Below are positions 26,052-35,235 of a DNA stretch of 64,000 nucleotides, piece by piece. Made by a program: the position numbers and the translations under genes. Below the pieces are notes generated by a model, which worked only from the letters and a program-made list of their open reading frames with translations, was not told the DNA's origin and made no database searches. Origin of the DNA: Lachnoanaerobaculum sp. ICM7 (GTDB lineage: Bacteria > Bacillota > Clostridia > Lachnospirales > Lachnospiraceae); NCBI RefSeq assembly GCF_000287675.1, contig NZ_ALJL01000022.1, positions 62,001-126,000 of the forward strand, in the 5' to 3' direction. Every line of letters begins with the position of its first letter. The first letter of the stretch is position 1.

Positions 26052-27157
26052 TGGCAGGTTCAAGTTTTGGAAAAAGCTTTGTAGTTACAACTTTTGGAGA
26101 GTCACATGGAGTAGCTTTGGGTGCTATAGTGGACGGCGTGCCGGCAGGTATAGCACTAAGTGAAGAGGATATCCAAAAGTTTCTGGACAGAAGAAAACCG
26201 GGACAGAGTACTGTTACCACATCCAGAAATGAAAGCGACAAATGTCGTATCTATTCCGGAGTGTTTGGCGGTAAAACAACAGGTACACCTATTATGGTGA
26301 TGCTTGAAAATCAGTCTCAAAGGTCACAGGACTACGATGAACTGGCTATTACTTACAGACCGGGACATGCCGATTTCGGATATGACTCAAAGTTCGGTTT
26401 CAGAGATTACCGTGGTGGAGGAAGAAGCTCAGGCAGAGAAACAATAGGCAGAGTAATAGGGGGTGCCATAGCTATAAAGGCACTTGAAATGCTGGGTATC
26501 AAGGTACAGGCATTTACTCAAAGCATCGGAAATGTATATGCCGAAAACTTTAACCTTGAAGAGTGCAGTGAAAATGATGTATATATGCCGGATAATGAAG
26601 CTGCCGGTCAGGCGATAGAGCTTATAAAAAGAGCCAAGGAAGAGAAAGATTCTTTGGGCGGTATCATAGGATGTATAGCAACAGGTGTAATGCCGGGACT
26701 TGGAGAACCGGTATTTGATAAGCTTGATGCAAGGCTCTCCGCAGCTGTCATGAGTATCGGTGCTATAAAAGGAGTGGAGTTTGGTGCAGGTTTTCATGTA
26801 AGTACTATGAAAGGATCACAAAATAATGACCCTTTCTTTGTAGATGAGGATGATACCGGACTTCATATCAGAAAAAAGACAAATATGTCAGGCGGTATAC
26901 TTGGAGGAATCAGTGACGGTTCACCTATTATTATCAATGCGGCAGTAAAGCCTACACCATCTATTGCCAGAGAGCAGGAAACTGTGAATGCGATAAATGA
27001 AGAGGTGGAACTTGAGATAAAGGGTAGACATGACCCTGTTATAGTTCCAAGAGCTGTAGTGGTGGTAGAGAGCATGGTTGCAATTACCTTGTTTGATATG
27101 GTACTTGAGAATATGAAATCAAAGATGGACAATGTGTTAAGGGTATATAAAAAATAA
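26051..27157 (+). CDS. aroC: Chorismate synthase
   Basis: It converts EPSP to chorismate, the last step of the shikimate pathway, with reduced FMN as cofactor. The 368-residue protein has the three family signatures: [18 protein letters not shown], the RPGHADFGY...[13 protein letters not shown] region and the C-terminal [17 protein letters not shown] (preceded by GRHDP). ATG 26051 overlaps the lactonase stop by one base, with TGGAGG ahead. A shikimate-kinase-like gene lies elsewhere in this window (60284), so the pathway genes are scattered. Confidence 0.96.
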   Translation: MAGSSFGKSFVVTTFGESHGVALGAIVDGVPAGIALSEEDIQKFLDRRKPGQSTVTTSRNESDKCRIYSGVFGGKTTGTPIMVMLENQSQRSQDYDELAITYRPGHADFGYDSKFGFRDYRGGGRSSGRETIGRVIGGAIAIKALEMLGIKVQAFTQSIGNVYAENFNLEECSENDVYMPDNEAAGQAIELIKRAKEEKDSLGGIIGCIATGVMPGLGEPVFDKLDARLSAAVMSIGAIKGVEFGAGFHVSTMKGSQNNDPFFVDEDDTGLHIRKKTNMSGGILGGISDGSPIIINAAVKPTPSIAREQETVNAINEEVELEIKGRHDPVIVPRAVVVVESMVAITLFDMVLENMKSKMDNVLRVYKK

Positions 27158-27256
27158 GATGTTATTAAGGGGCTTTTATTTACGGTATTTGTATTGCAAA
27201 AACTATAAATTCAAAAGCCTTAAAATATATTATAAAAATGAAGATATATGTTATAG

Positions 27257-27287
27257 TTGAACGACTGATAAAATAATTCGATATAAT
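27257..27287 (+). promoter_or_regulatory. Possible promoter of the ATPase/TOPRIM gene pair
   Basis: TTGAAC (27257-27262) and TATAAT (27282-27287) are separated by 19 bases, slightly long, in the 150-base gap before the ATPase gene. The -10 is a perfect match; the -35 is partial. Confidence 0.4.
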
Positions 27288-27310
27288 GAATTTAGGATTA
27301 TGGTAAATAT

Positions 27311-28912
27311 ATGAAAAGTATAAGAATAAAAAATTTAAGAAGTTTACAAGATACAGGGGAAATGGAAATAAAACCCATAAATATATTAGTTGGACTTAAT
27401 AGTTCTGGGAAAAGTACATTTTTAAGATTTTTTCCTCTGATGAAACAGTCGCTTAGAAGAAAAGTAAATGGACCAATACTTTGGTCTGGCGAAGATGATG
27501 ATTATGTTGATTTTGGAAGTTTTGATGAAGCTTTAAATAATAATGCTAAAGAGAAGAAGATTAGTTTTAAGTTTTCTCTTAAAATGAATATAGTTAGGGA
27601 GTATAGTTATTTTTTTAATATTAAAAATCAAAGTGACTATAAGGATATTGATATAGATATAGAGATTTCATTATCTAAATGTGAAAATGATATTTTTGAC
27701 TATATATCTGAATTGTTAATAAACATTTTAGATTATAAATTATTGGTGAAAATTGGGGATAATAGGAATGTAAAAGGGGTTGAGATTAATGACAAGTATT
27801 ATCCTATAAATTTGAAAGAAAATGATACAGAAGTATTTATTAGGAAGCTTATTGAAGGTGATTTTAGTTCACCATTTGAGATTAAGTTGGATATATTAAG
27901 GCCATCAGCATTAAAATATATTAAAGATGATGGTGGTATAGAGATATTAGATAATATAGAAAGCATATTGTATAGACAAAGAACAATGGATTATTTGTTT
28001 TTAAAAAAAGTATTAGGTGTAGATGTTGAATCACAAGAAAGCATAATTTTGAATAATTCCCGATGTTTTGAAGAAGATTTTTTTAATATCGAAAATACGA
28101 AATATTCAACAGTAGATTTTAATGAAATTTTAATGATGTATCAGATTCCCAAAATATATAATATAATTTCGCAATATTTATCGATGTATTTTAGAAATAT
28201 ATATTATATAGCTCCAGTAAGAGCAACAGCAGAAAGGTATTATAGATTAAGAAATACAGCAGTGGATGAGGTTGATTGTAGGGGTAAAAACCTGGCTATA
28301 TTTCTAAATAGTCTAAAAGAAGGTTCATTTATAAAATTTCAAGAATGGACTAATGAAAACTTGGGCTTTAAAGTTGTAAAGACTAGTAGTGAAGGACATG
28401 TCTCGTTAAAAATATTAAAAAAAAATAGTAAAAAGCCAATCAATTTATCTGATACAGGATTTGGTTATAGTCAAATACTACCAATTATAACTCAACTTTG
28501 GTATATAACTATGAAAAAAAAGGAATTATTTATATCGAATGTAGGATTGAGAGATATTAGATCGTTTAATAATATATTAATACCAATAACAATTACAATT
28601 GAACAGCCGGAGTTACACTTACATCCTAGTTTGCAAGCGAAGTTAGTTGATGTTATAGTGAAAGTTTTGAAAAGTACAAACAAAAAGGAAAAAGAAATAA
28701 ACTTTGTAATAGAGACACATAGTGAAACTATAATAAATAGATTAGGAAATTTGATATATAAAGAAAAAATCAAGAATGAAGAAGTAGCAATATTTATTTT
28801 TGATAAAGATAGTGGAAGTAAGGATACTAGTATTAAGTCCAGTAAATTTGATGATGAGGGGTACCTAGATAACTGGCCAGTTGGTTTTTTTGAACCGGAG
28901 GAGGTACTTTAG
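27311..28912 (+). CDS. OLD-like AAA ATPase (DUF3696-type), putative defence ATPase
   Basis: A 533-residue SMC/OLD-like ABC-type ATPase. Visible: KIKNLRS-type start, Walker A GLNSSGKST at residues 28-36 and Q-loop region nearby; a long insert of AT-rich, low-complexity coil; a signature-like LSDTGFGYSQILPI; Walker B with ITIEQPELHLHPSLQAK; and a D-loop/H-switch ETHSETIINRLG. The C-terminal GYLDNWPVGFFEPEE fits the DUF3696 cap. Such ATPases pair with nuclease-like partners in phage-defence or plasmid-related modules. The downstream gene starts 2 bases later. Codon use is more AT-rich than the housekeeping neighbours, suggesting transfer. Confidence 0.75.
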   Translation: MKSIRIKNLRSLQDTGEMEIKPINILVGLNSSGKSTFLRFFPLMKQSLRRKVNGPILWSGEDDDYVDFGSFDEALNNNAKEKKISFKFSLKMNIVREYSYFFNIKNQSDYKDIDIDIEISLSKCENDIFDYISELLINILDYKLLVKIGDNRNVKGVEINDKYYPINLKENDTEVFIRKLIEGDFSSPFEIKLDILRPSALKYIKDDGGIEILDNIESILYRQRTMDYLFLKKVLGVDVESQESIILNNSRCFEEDFFNIENTKYSTVDFNEILMMYQIPKIYNIISQYLSMYFRNIYYIAPVRATAERYYRLRNTAVDEVDCRGKNLAIFLNSLKEGSFIKFQEWTNENLGFKVVKTSSEGHVSLKILKKNSKKPINLSDTGFGYSQILPIITQLWYITMKKKELFISNVGLRDIRSFNNILIPITITIEQPELHLHPSLQAKLVDVIVKVLKSTNKKEKEINFVIETHSETIINRLGNLIYKEKIKNEEVAIFIFDKDSGSKDTSIKSSKFDDEGYLDNWPVGFFEPEEVL

Positions 28913-28914
28913 TT

Positions 28915-30024
28915 TTGATTTTTAAAATAGATGAAAGTTGCTTAAAAGCAATAGATTTAGGCGATGAAGATGCTATTGCTGCATTAGAACAGTTGGCTTT
29001 ATATAGAAGGAAGCAAAGGAATTATATATTTGCAAGGAAAAATGTTTTAGAGAAGCTGATGGTACAAGATTTTTTTTCCAAACCAGTACAATCTGTATTC
29101 TATTCACTGCTTAACAGGGGGGCAGAGGATAGGTCATATTTAGAAGGTGTAAATAAATGTATTAATATAGTATACAATAAAAAAAATGAATGTAATGGTA
29201 AGGAAATATCCATAGAATTAAAATCTATAAGTAATATAGATATTTGTGATACTACAGTACTTATAACAGAGAATCAAGAGGATGCATTGTTCTATGAGCT
29301 TATAGCCAAATATTATACCAAATATAAAGGATTTAAAAATATTGAAATTTCTTTTGAAAGTAAACCAGGTGGTGGTGATACTACTGCAAGAGTACTTGAA
29401 CAAACTGTTAACAGCGGAAATAGATTATGTTTATGTATAGTTGATAGTGACAAAAAGTTTCCAAATGATTCAGGAGGTACTACAAAAATTCATGTAGAAG
29501 ATTTTACTAATTGTAAAACTCAAGATACTTGGAAAGCTATAATTTTAGATGTCCATGAAGTCGAAAACTTGATACCTATAGGATGGATTGAAAAATGTAA
29601 CACAGAAAATTATATACCAGATAAAACCATTTCTTTTTTACAATACTTAAAAAGAAATGTTACTGTGGGAGAAAACAATGCTCCAATCTACTATTTTGAT
29701 ATAAAAAAAGGAATAAAAAAAGATAAGTTTGTATGCGCAGATTCACAAGATAAGGATATACAAAAAAGATTTAATAAAAGTGAGTGTTTTCGTAATTATT
29801 GGAGTGAACATCTTAAAGATTATGGTATAGACTTAGATAAATTGGAAAAAATAGATGGTGAATATATTATACAAGGTGTAGATAAAAATATTTTAAATAA
29901 AATATTGGGAAAATATAAGAACGTAGATAATTATACGGTTAATGAGGAACATCTAAAAGATAAGTGGTTATCACTTGGAAGAGATATTTTTTCTTGGGGA
30001 TGTGTAGGTGGAAGAATCAACTAA
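28915..30024 (+). CDS. TOPRIM-like protein of unknown function, partner of the upstream ATPase
   Basis: A 369-residue protein starting at TTG, with GGAGGAGG about 10 bases ahead. No family is named with confidence. The middle looks like a TOPRIM fold: Glu119 in TVLITENQEDALFYE, then GGGDTTARVLEQ, and CIVDSDKKFP with Asp177 and Asp179 as possible metal ligands. Later LDVHEVENLIP supplies further acidic residues. OLD-type nucleases carry this arrangement fused to the ATPase; here it is a separate gene, 2 bases after the ATPase stop. Function as a nuclease is inferred only. Confidence 0.55.
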   Translation: MIFKIDESCLKAIDLGDEDAIAALEQLALYRRKQRNYIFARKNVLEKLMVQDFFSKPVQSVFYSLLNRGAEDRSYLEGVNKCINIVYNKKNECNGKEISIELKSISNIDICDTTVLITENQEDALFYELIAKYYTKYKGFKNIEISFESKPGGGDTTARVLEQTVNSGNRLCLCIVDSDKKFPNDSGGTTKIHVEDFTNCKTQDTWKAIILDVHEVENLIPIGWIEKCNTENYIPDKTISFLQYLKRNVTVGENNAPIYYFDIKKGIKKDKFVCADSQDKDIQKRFNKSECFRNYWSEHLKDYGIDLDKLEKIDGEYIIQGVDKNILNKILGKYKNVDNYTVNEEHLKDKWLSLGRDIFSWGCVGGRIN

Positions 30025-30241
30025 AAAGAAATATTTATAGAGTACATACAATAGAAAATAATAAAATTATTTGATAAAAATGGTTATTATTGGATATATA
30101 GCTGCTGGAATAAAATGATTTGTGAAATTTTATACAATTTATTTACAGGCAAATTGAAGATAATAATATAAATATAAAAATATATATTTATATTGTTGTA
30201 GATGGAATTTTATATTTGCTAATATATGAATGGAGATAATT

Positions 30242-31570
30242 ATGAAATGGTATGATAATGCAGTATTTTATCATATTTATCCTATCGGAATGACAGGAGC
30301 ACCAAGAACAAATTCACTTGAAATAAGTGAGCACAGATTAAATAAGCTTATGCCTTGGATAGGGCATATAAAAAAGCTTGGCTGCAATGCGATATATATC
30401 GGTCCGCTATTTGAGTCTGTAGGCCATGGTTATGAGACTGTTGATTATAAAAAGCTTGATTCAAGACTTGGGGACAATGAGGACTTAAAGGCCTTTATAA
30501 ATACCTGTCATGAAAATGATATAAAAGTTATAGTGGACGGTGTATTCAATCATGTGGGAAGAGAATTCTTTGCATTTAAGGATGTAAAAGAAAAAAGAGA
30601 AAACAGTGCATACAAGGACTGGTTTAAAAATTTGCATTTTGATTGGAACAATGATTATAATGACGGATTATATTATGACAGCTGGGACGGGCACGGTACG
30701 CTTGTAAATCTCAATCATCAAAATCCGGCAGTAAGAGAGTATATGCTGGATGTGGTAAGATTTTGGATAAATGAATTTAATATAGACGGTATAAGACTGG
30801 ATGCGGCTGACGTACTTGACTTTACCTTTATGAGTGAGCTGAGATCTGTGACAGATTCTTGCAAGCAGGACTTTTGGCTGATGGGTGAAGTGATTCACGG
30901 AGATTATACCAGATGGGTAAATGAAAATATGCTTCATTCGGTAACCAATTATTGGTTGCACAAGGCTCTTTATTCAGGACACAATGATCATAACTACTTT
31001 GAGATAGCACATACCGTAAAGCGCTGCACAGATATGGGAATGCATATCGCCAATGCTTTTTATAACTTTGTTGATAATCATGATGTGGCAAGAATTTATA
31101 CAAAGTTAAATAATAAGAATCATTTTGCACCTGTACATGTGCTTTTATATACATTGCCGGGAAAACCTTCCATATACTACGGTTCAGAGTTTGCTATTGA
31201 GGGTGAGAAGAAACCTTATGCGGATGAAATACTTAGACCTGAGCTAAATTTTGAGGATTATAAGACGTCATTAGAATCAAATGAAAATACCAAACTGATT
31301 GCAGCTTTGGGAAATATGAGAATTTCAAATCCATGGGTTGGAGAGGCAGGCTATAGAGAGCTTTTACTTACAAACAGACAGTATGCCTTCTTAAGAGAAT
31401 ATGGAGATAAAAGACTTGTTGCCATAGTAAATAATGATGACAATAATGCAGATATTCATTTAAATATAAGTGGTGAATTTACAGAAATCTTTTCAGGTGA
31501 AAAAAGGAATTTTGACGGGAATATGCATGTGAATATCCCCGGAAATTCCGGGCAGGTATGGATAGGGTAA
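30242..31570 (+). CDS. Alpha-amylase-family glycoside hydrolase (GH13)
   Basis: A 442-residue cytoplasmic GH13 enzyme (no signal peptide). Conserved regions: VDGVFNHVG (region I), GIRLDAADV with nucleophile Asp (region II), LMGEVIHG with acid/base Glu (region III) and NFVDNHDVAR with the third catalytic Asp (region IV). A small C-terminal beta domain follows. Its substrate among alpha-glucans or related sugars cannot be told. ATG 30242 has GGAG ahead; the ATG at 30230 is rejected. Its last 75 codons are duplicated at 33793. Confidence 0.88.
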   Translation: MKWYDNAVFYHIYPIGMTGAPRTNSLEISEHRLNKLMPWIGHIKKLGCNAIYIGPLFESVGHGYETVDYKKLDSRLGDNEDLKAFINTCHENDIKVIVDGVFNHVGREFFAFKDVKEKRENSAYKDWFKNLHFDWNNDYNDGLYYDSWDGHGTLVNLNHQNPAVREYMLDVVRFWINEFNIDGIRLDAADVLDFTFMSELRSVTDSCKQDFWLMGEVIHGDYTRWVNENMLHSVTNYWLHKALYSGHNDHNYFEIAHTVKRCTDMGMHIANAFYNFVDNHDVARIYTKLNNKNHFAPVHVLLYTLPGKPSIYYGSEFAIEGEKKPYADEILRPELNFEDYKTSLESNENTKLIAALGNMRISNPWVGEAGYRELLLTNRQYAFLREYGDKRLVAIVNNDDNNADIHLNISGEFTEIFSGEKRNFDGNMHVNIPGNSGQVWIG

Positions 31571-32657
31571 AACCTATCCTATTTTATAGTGAAAACAGAA
31601 TAAAAAACTTGATAGATACAAATGAAATGTTTATACTGTTAGCGATTAATTTTGTATTTATAGAAAGTGATATATATTTTATGAAGAAAATAATAATCGG
31701 TATAGTAATAGTCATTGTACTCGTTGCAATCGGATGGTACTGCAGATTTATTCTGGGGCTTGCATCTCAAATAGCAACACCTGAGGTATCCACACTTGAT
31801 AATGAGATATCTTGGGAAAAAGAACATGGATTTTGGGGAAATTATGATTCCTATGAAAAGGATGAATATACAGTAAAGGGCTATAAAGACTATGAACTTC
31901 ATGTGACTCTTGTAAAAAATCCTGTAGAGACCGATAAATATGTTATTATAAGTCATGGCTTTAAATCAAACAGATATGGTGCTGTAAAGTATGTGGATAC
32001 ATATATGAATTTGGGATTTAACTGTATTATTTATGATTTAAGAGACCATGGTGAGAATGCAAAGGCGACATTAAGCCTTGGGCAATTTGAATCTGAGGAC
32101 TTATATAAGCTTATCGAAGATACATATAACAGATATGGCAATATTAAGCTTGGACTTCACGGTGAATCTATGGGTGCAGCCACTTCTTTGATGGTACTTG
32201 CTAAAAAGCCGAATGTAGATTTTGTTGTGGCGGATTGCGGATTTTCAAACTTGTATGATCTGCTTCATGCAGCCTATGATGTGGCAAAGGTGGGCGCAGT
32301 ACTTCCAAGCGTAAATATAGCAATGAAATTAAGATATGGCTATGATATGAAAAAGACATCACCAAGGGATGCGCTTATAGGAAATGAAGTACCTGTCTGC
32401 TTCATACATGGTGAGGCGGATACCTTTATTTTGCCTGAGAATTCAGAGATAAACAAGGCTGCTACAGCGGGGTATTCAGAGCTTCATGTGGTACCTGATG
32501 CCGCACATGCAAGATCTAGAGAAGTTTTGGGTGAAGCTGAGTACAGAAGCATAATAAGTAATTTTTTAGACAATATAGATTTTAATTAAATAGTTATTGA
32601 TATTATAAAAAATATCCTGACAAGCAAAAGGCATTAGCGCTGTGACTTGTCAGGATA
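31342..32657 (+). repeat. Segmental duplication, copy A (amylase 3' end + hydrolase + terminator)
   Basis: This stretch recurs further right as two pieces: 31342-31584 at 33793-34035 (8 differences in 243 bases, no gaps) and 31581-32657 at about 35236-36319. Copy A is continuous; copy B is split by a 1.2-kb segment carrying a toxin-antitoxin pair. The hydrolase part has diverged more than the amylase tail. Confidence 0.85.
31681..32589 (+). CDS. Membrane-anchored alpha/beta hydrolase, copy A
   Basis: A 302-residue alpha/beta hydrolase with one N-terminal membrane helix (residues about 3-22). Nucleophile Ser is in GLHGESMGAATS, the Asp is likely in IHGEADTFI, and the His in PDAAHARS; the oxyanion region is ISHGFKSNRYG. 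The family includes peptidases, esterases and acyl hydrolases; substrate unknown. ATG 31681 is chosen since the longer frame from 31558 adds non-homologous sequence absent from copy B and starts inside the amylase gene. Closely matched by 35346-36254. Confidence 0.85.
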   Translation: MKKIIIGIVIVIVLVAIGWYCRFILGLASQIATPEVSTLDNEISWEKEHGFWGNYDSYEKDEYTVKGYKDYELHVTLVKNPVETDKYVIISHGFKSNRYGAVKYVDTYMNLGFNCIIYDLRDHGENAKATLSLGQFESEDLYKLIEDTYNRYGNIKLGLHGESMGAATSLMVLAKKPNVDFVVADCGFSNLYDLLHAAYDVAKVGAVLPSVNIAMKLRYGYDMKKTSPRDALIGNEVPVCFIHGEADTFILPENSEINKAATAGYSELHVVPDAAHARSREVLGEAEYRSIISNFLDNIDFN

Positions 32658-32660
32658 TTT
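32611..32660 (+). terminator. Terminator after hydrolase copy A
   Basis: AATATCCTGACAAG pairs with CTTGTCAGGATATT (14 bp) around a loop of about 21 bases and is followed by T-rich sequence. The same hairpin follows copy B but there lacks the T-rich end. Confidence 0.75.
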
Positions 32661-32713
32661 CTATTTTATTCTATGTGGATAAAATTCAGTGTTTCCCGAC
32701 AGCCCTTCTGATT

Positions 32714-33238
32714 TTAGTTTTTTAGAGCTTCACTTAACAAAAACATATTGTTGAGATAATGTTTATACTCCGGCCCTTTTTTATTAAAGTCATCTTCGTT
32801 TATTCCTCTATAAACATAAATTGCAGTTCCAAAAAAGGATGAATTAGACATAAAATAATCTTTATCTGGTATATAAACTAATATAATCTTAGGAGAATCT
32901 CCGATTTTTACAAATCTCTCATAAAAATCCTTATAAAAGCGGGAAGTCGCTAAATTTTGTGGAAGTTGCCAAATATCATGAGTATGAATATTCCGGGTAT
33001 TTTCAGGTTTGTTATAATTAATCAATGAGATAGCTGAGTCTGCTGTCATCCTGTCAAGTTCACTATATAATACTTTATTCAGTCCATATTCTTTGCCAAG
33101 CAGTAAAATTATATCATCCTGTGATTTTTTTGGTATAATGATATCATTTTTATAAAAGTTATAAACCGATGGCAAAAAACTGCTATCTGTAGTAGATATA
33201 TCTCTGATAGTACGATAATTACAAATGTATTGGTCCAT
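32714..33238 (-). CDS. Protein of unknown function in the accessory block
   Basis: A 174-residue soluble protein starting MDQYICNYRTI; ATG 33238 has AGGAGAA 5 bases ahead, so the longer frame to 33274 is rejected. No signal peptide, membrane helix or known motif. It has a tryptophan/histidine patch (NIHTHDIWQLP) and ends in a helix (YLNNMFLLSEALK). Its start overlaps the end of the nonsense-mutated secreted protein gene by 20 bases, which implies co-translation, perhaps an effector with its partner. That relationship is speculation. Confidence 0.55.
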   Translation of the reverse strand: MDQYICNYRTIRDISTTDSSFLPSVYNFYKNDIIIPKKSQDDIILLLGKEYGLNKVLYSELDRMTADSAISLINYNKPENTRNIHTHDIWQLPQNLATSRFYKDFYERFVKIGDSPKIILVYIPDKDYFMSNSSFFGTAIYVYRGINEDDFNKKGPEYKHYLNNMFLLSEALKN

Positions 33239-33761
33239 AAAGTTCTCCTGTATTAATCCAAAAATCTCTGTCATAGAAGAAAGCTCGCAATCCTTTTGTT
33301 TTGACCATCACTTTATTTACGCCGGAATGGATATTACAAACACCAACCTCTCTGCTACCAACATTACTGCTTAATCCATCGATAATGAATCCTTTTGAAT
33401 AAAATGTCCTTGACTTTAAAACACTACCATTCGTTATGGATAAGTTTGAAGCTTTAATAGATTGTACATTATTAGTTCCACTCCAAAAAATTATCACCCC
33501 ATACAGTCTATCTACACTTGCAACACCACCGGCTAATTAGCATGTAACAGTCGTTATACCGGATGAACCATGCAACATTATGCTATCAGAATAGTTATTT
33601 TCGCTTGTTAAATTGAATGTTACTTCAGGTCCACCGTATAGAATATAATTAGTACCATAAGCACTGTCCAAACTTTGAGACCATGCCATATATACAAACT
33701 GACTACTAAAAACTGATAGTATGAATAAAAAAATAAAACATTGTTGAATCCTTTTACACAT
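33219..33761 (-). pseudogene. Secreted protein gene interrupted by an in-frame stop
   Basis: Start ATG 33761 (GGAGGGG ahead) gives a signal peptide (MCKRIQQCFIFLFILSVFS). The frame runs to a TAA at 33537-33539 after TTVTC, then continues in the same frame without further stops as LAGGVASVDRLYGV and onward to 33219. The full protein would be about 180 residues, a repetitive Ser/Asn/Gly-rich beta-type exported protein with no family recognised. One nonsense change separates the halves; readthrough as selenocysteine is excluded since the codon is TAA. Confidence 0.65.
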
Positions 33762-33792
33762 ATTCGTCCCCTCCATAGTTTTAAAATTAGTA

Positions 33793-34020
33793 AGAGGCAG
33801 GCTATAGAGAGCTTTTACTTACAAACAGACAGTATGCCTTTTTAAGAGAATATGGAGATAAGAGACTTGTTTCCATAGTAAATAATGATGACAATAATGC
33901 AGATATTCATTTAAATATCAGCGGTGAATTTACAGAAATCTTTTCAGGTGAAAAAAGGAATTTCGACGGGAATATGCATGTGAATATCCCCGGAAATTTC
34001 GGGCAGGTATGGATAGGGTA
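33793..34020 (+). pseudogene. Duplicated 3' end of the GH13 amylase gene
   Basis: The last 75 codons of the amylase gene (30242-31570) are repeated in frame, from about EAGYRELLL to GQVWIG and stop, with only a few substitutions. There is no start or catalytic domain, so it is a duplication by-product. The match ends at 34035, just past the stop, where a TATTT boundary adjoins the inserted segment. Confidence 0.8.
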
Positions 34021-34029
34021 AAACCTGTC

Positions 34030-34278
34030 CTATTTCTTTAATTTCAGATAATCAACTAATATCAATCCGATATCCAAAACAGACAATAGAGAAAGTATTA
34101 TCTGTGTGGTAAGATATGCCTGCATAAAGCTCAAATCACTGTAGTTGTTATGGGCATAATTATAAAGGAATATATTTGGTGAAATTGTATCCGCATTAAA
34201 TATTAATATCAACAGTACAAGCAATATTGCAACCTTGTAAGCTATATATGTTATGCTGTTATCATCATTTTTATTCAT
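34030..34278 (-). CDS. Small membrane protein of unknown function
   Basis: An 82-residue protein with two hydrophobic segments (about residues 13-30 and 55-75). ATG 34278 has AGGAGG 7 bases upstream. Its stop codon is made from the TATTT junction with the duplicated amylase tail, so the reading frame end was set by the rearrangement and the original C-terminus may be lost. Not recognised as a family. Confidence 0.5.
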   Translation of the reverse strand: MNKNDDNSITYIAYKVAILLVLLILIFNADTISPNIFLYNYAHNNYSDLSFMQAYLTTQIILSLLSVLDIGLILVDYLKLKK

Positions 34279-34363
34279 AATTAACCTCCTGTAGTACGCG
34301 GTTAAGTAGGTATTACTAACATAAATATATATTATTTGAAGTAAAAGTTCAATAGTACATATA

Positions 34364-34568
34364 TTATATATATATTACAGCACTAACAATAGGTAAAATA
34401 CCAAAATAATCTAAAAAAAGGTCTGATATTGTTCTAAGCTTGGTCGTATTATTGTCGTTGTTATTATCTACATTATCAGTAGGCTGATTCAAATTATTAT
34501 CAGTATTTGAATTGTCTGAGTTCTCTTTATTATTTAAATTTTTATTAGATAAATTTTTCCATTTCCAT
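34364..34568 (-). pseudogene. Frameshifted small Asn-rich ORF
   Basis: AGGAGGAGT precedes ATG 34568, but the frame stops after seven codons. Removing one A from the A5 run (plus-strand T5 at 34554-34558) gives about 67 residues: MEMENLSNKNLNNKENS..., an Asn/Asp-rich stretch, then a hydrophobic end (LFLDYFGILPIVSAVIYI). This suggests a one-base insertion in a homopolymer. The rest of the 34279-34592 gap shows nothing else. Confidence 0.35.
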
Positions 34569-34592
34569 ACTCCTCCTCTTATATATCTGTCA

Positions 34593-34868
34593 CTAGAACA
34601 ATTCAGAATGACTTCCCACTCTATTTAACATCAGTACAAGTATATCTTCACGAATTTCATATATAAGTAACCAATCCGGTTCTATATGACATTCTCTGGT
34701 ATCTTTATAATTACCTGTAAGTTCGTGATCTCTATACTTTGCCGGTAACTGGTTTCCGTTTGCCAAAATCTCAATTATCTCAAACAGTTTATCGATATTC
34801 TTATTTTGCTTTTTTGCAAGTTTCAAATCTCTTTTAAACTGAGTAGTAAATTTTATAGTGTACTTCAT
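34593..34868 (-). CDS. yafQ: YafQ-family (RelE superfamily) mRNA-cleaving toxin
   Basis: A 91-residue toxin: FKRDLKLAKKQNKNIDKLFEII, LPAKYRDHELTGNYKDTRECHIEPDW, LLIYEIREDILVLML and a GSHSELF end, all typical of YafQ. Toxins of this family cut mRNA in the ribosome A site. The His in DHEL, the Asp of EPDW and the His in GSHSELF match conserved family positions. It overlaps its antitoxin gene by 4 bases (ATGA), the usual coupled order antitoxin then toxin. Confidence 0.88.
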   Translation of the reverse strand: MKYTIKFTTQFKRDLKLAKKQNKNIDKLFEIIEILANGNQLPAKYRDHELTGNYKDTRECHIEPDWLLIYEIREDILVLMLNRVGSHSELF

Positions 34869-35134
34869 ACATCCAAAGCATCTCTCAGTTCTTTAATGCT
34901 GTTATATCCTTTGACAGAATCGTCATTAAAGAGCTTGCGTCCTTCTTCAATAGCAGCCTTTGTATTATTGTTAGGTGTGTCAAGCTTCAGCTCAAACGGT
35001 ATGCCGTTTTCTCTGACTGCCGTTCTCAAAAACATATTTATAGCTGTTGTCATATTGAGACCAAGTTGGTTGAAAATTTCTTCAGCCTGATCCTTTATAT
35101 TTTTATCTGTTCTTATATTTAGATTTGTAGTCAT
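34865..35134 (-). CDS. dinJ: DinJ/RelB-family antitoxin
   Basis: An 89-residue ribbon-helix-helix antitoxin: LNIRTDKNIKDQAEEIFNQ, LGLNMTTAINMFLRTAV, GIPFEL and an acidic toxin-binding tail. ATG 35134 has GGAGGT 7 bases upstream, so the longer frame to 35233 is rejected. It is complete, unlike the orphan relative at 17716. It neutralises the YafQ toxin encoded directly after it and likely represses its own promoter. Confidence 0.88.
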   Translation of the reverse strand: MTTNLNIRTDKNIKDQAEEIFNQLGLNMTTAINMFLRTAVRENGIPFELKLDTPNNNTKAAIEEGRKLFNDDSVKGYNSIKELRDALDV

Positions 35135-35235
35135 ACATCTACCTCCAATATCTAAAATATAGTTTAAAATTCGTGCAATGTCAATACATTGTAATAATAA
35201 TAAACAGTTTATATAAGCCATATTTATAAGCATAT

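Noticed and set aside
31558-31680. Longer start for hydrolase copy A
   Set aside because: The extra residues come from the amylase end and leader region, are not conserved in copy B, and the ATG at 31681 begins the membrane anchor properly.
33537-33539. Selenocysteine readthrough in the secreted protein
   Set aside because: The codon is TAA, not TGA, and no SECIS-like element is seen.
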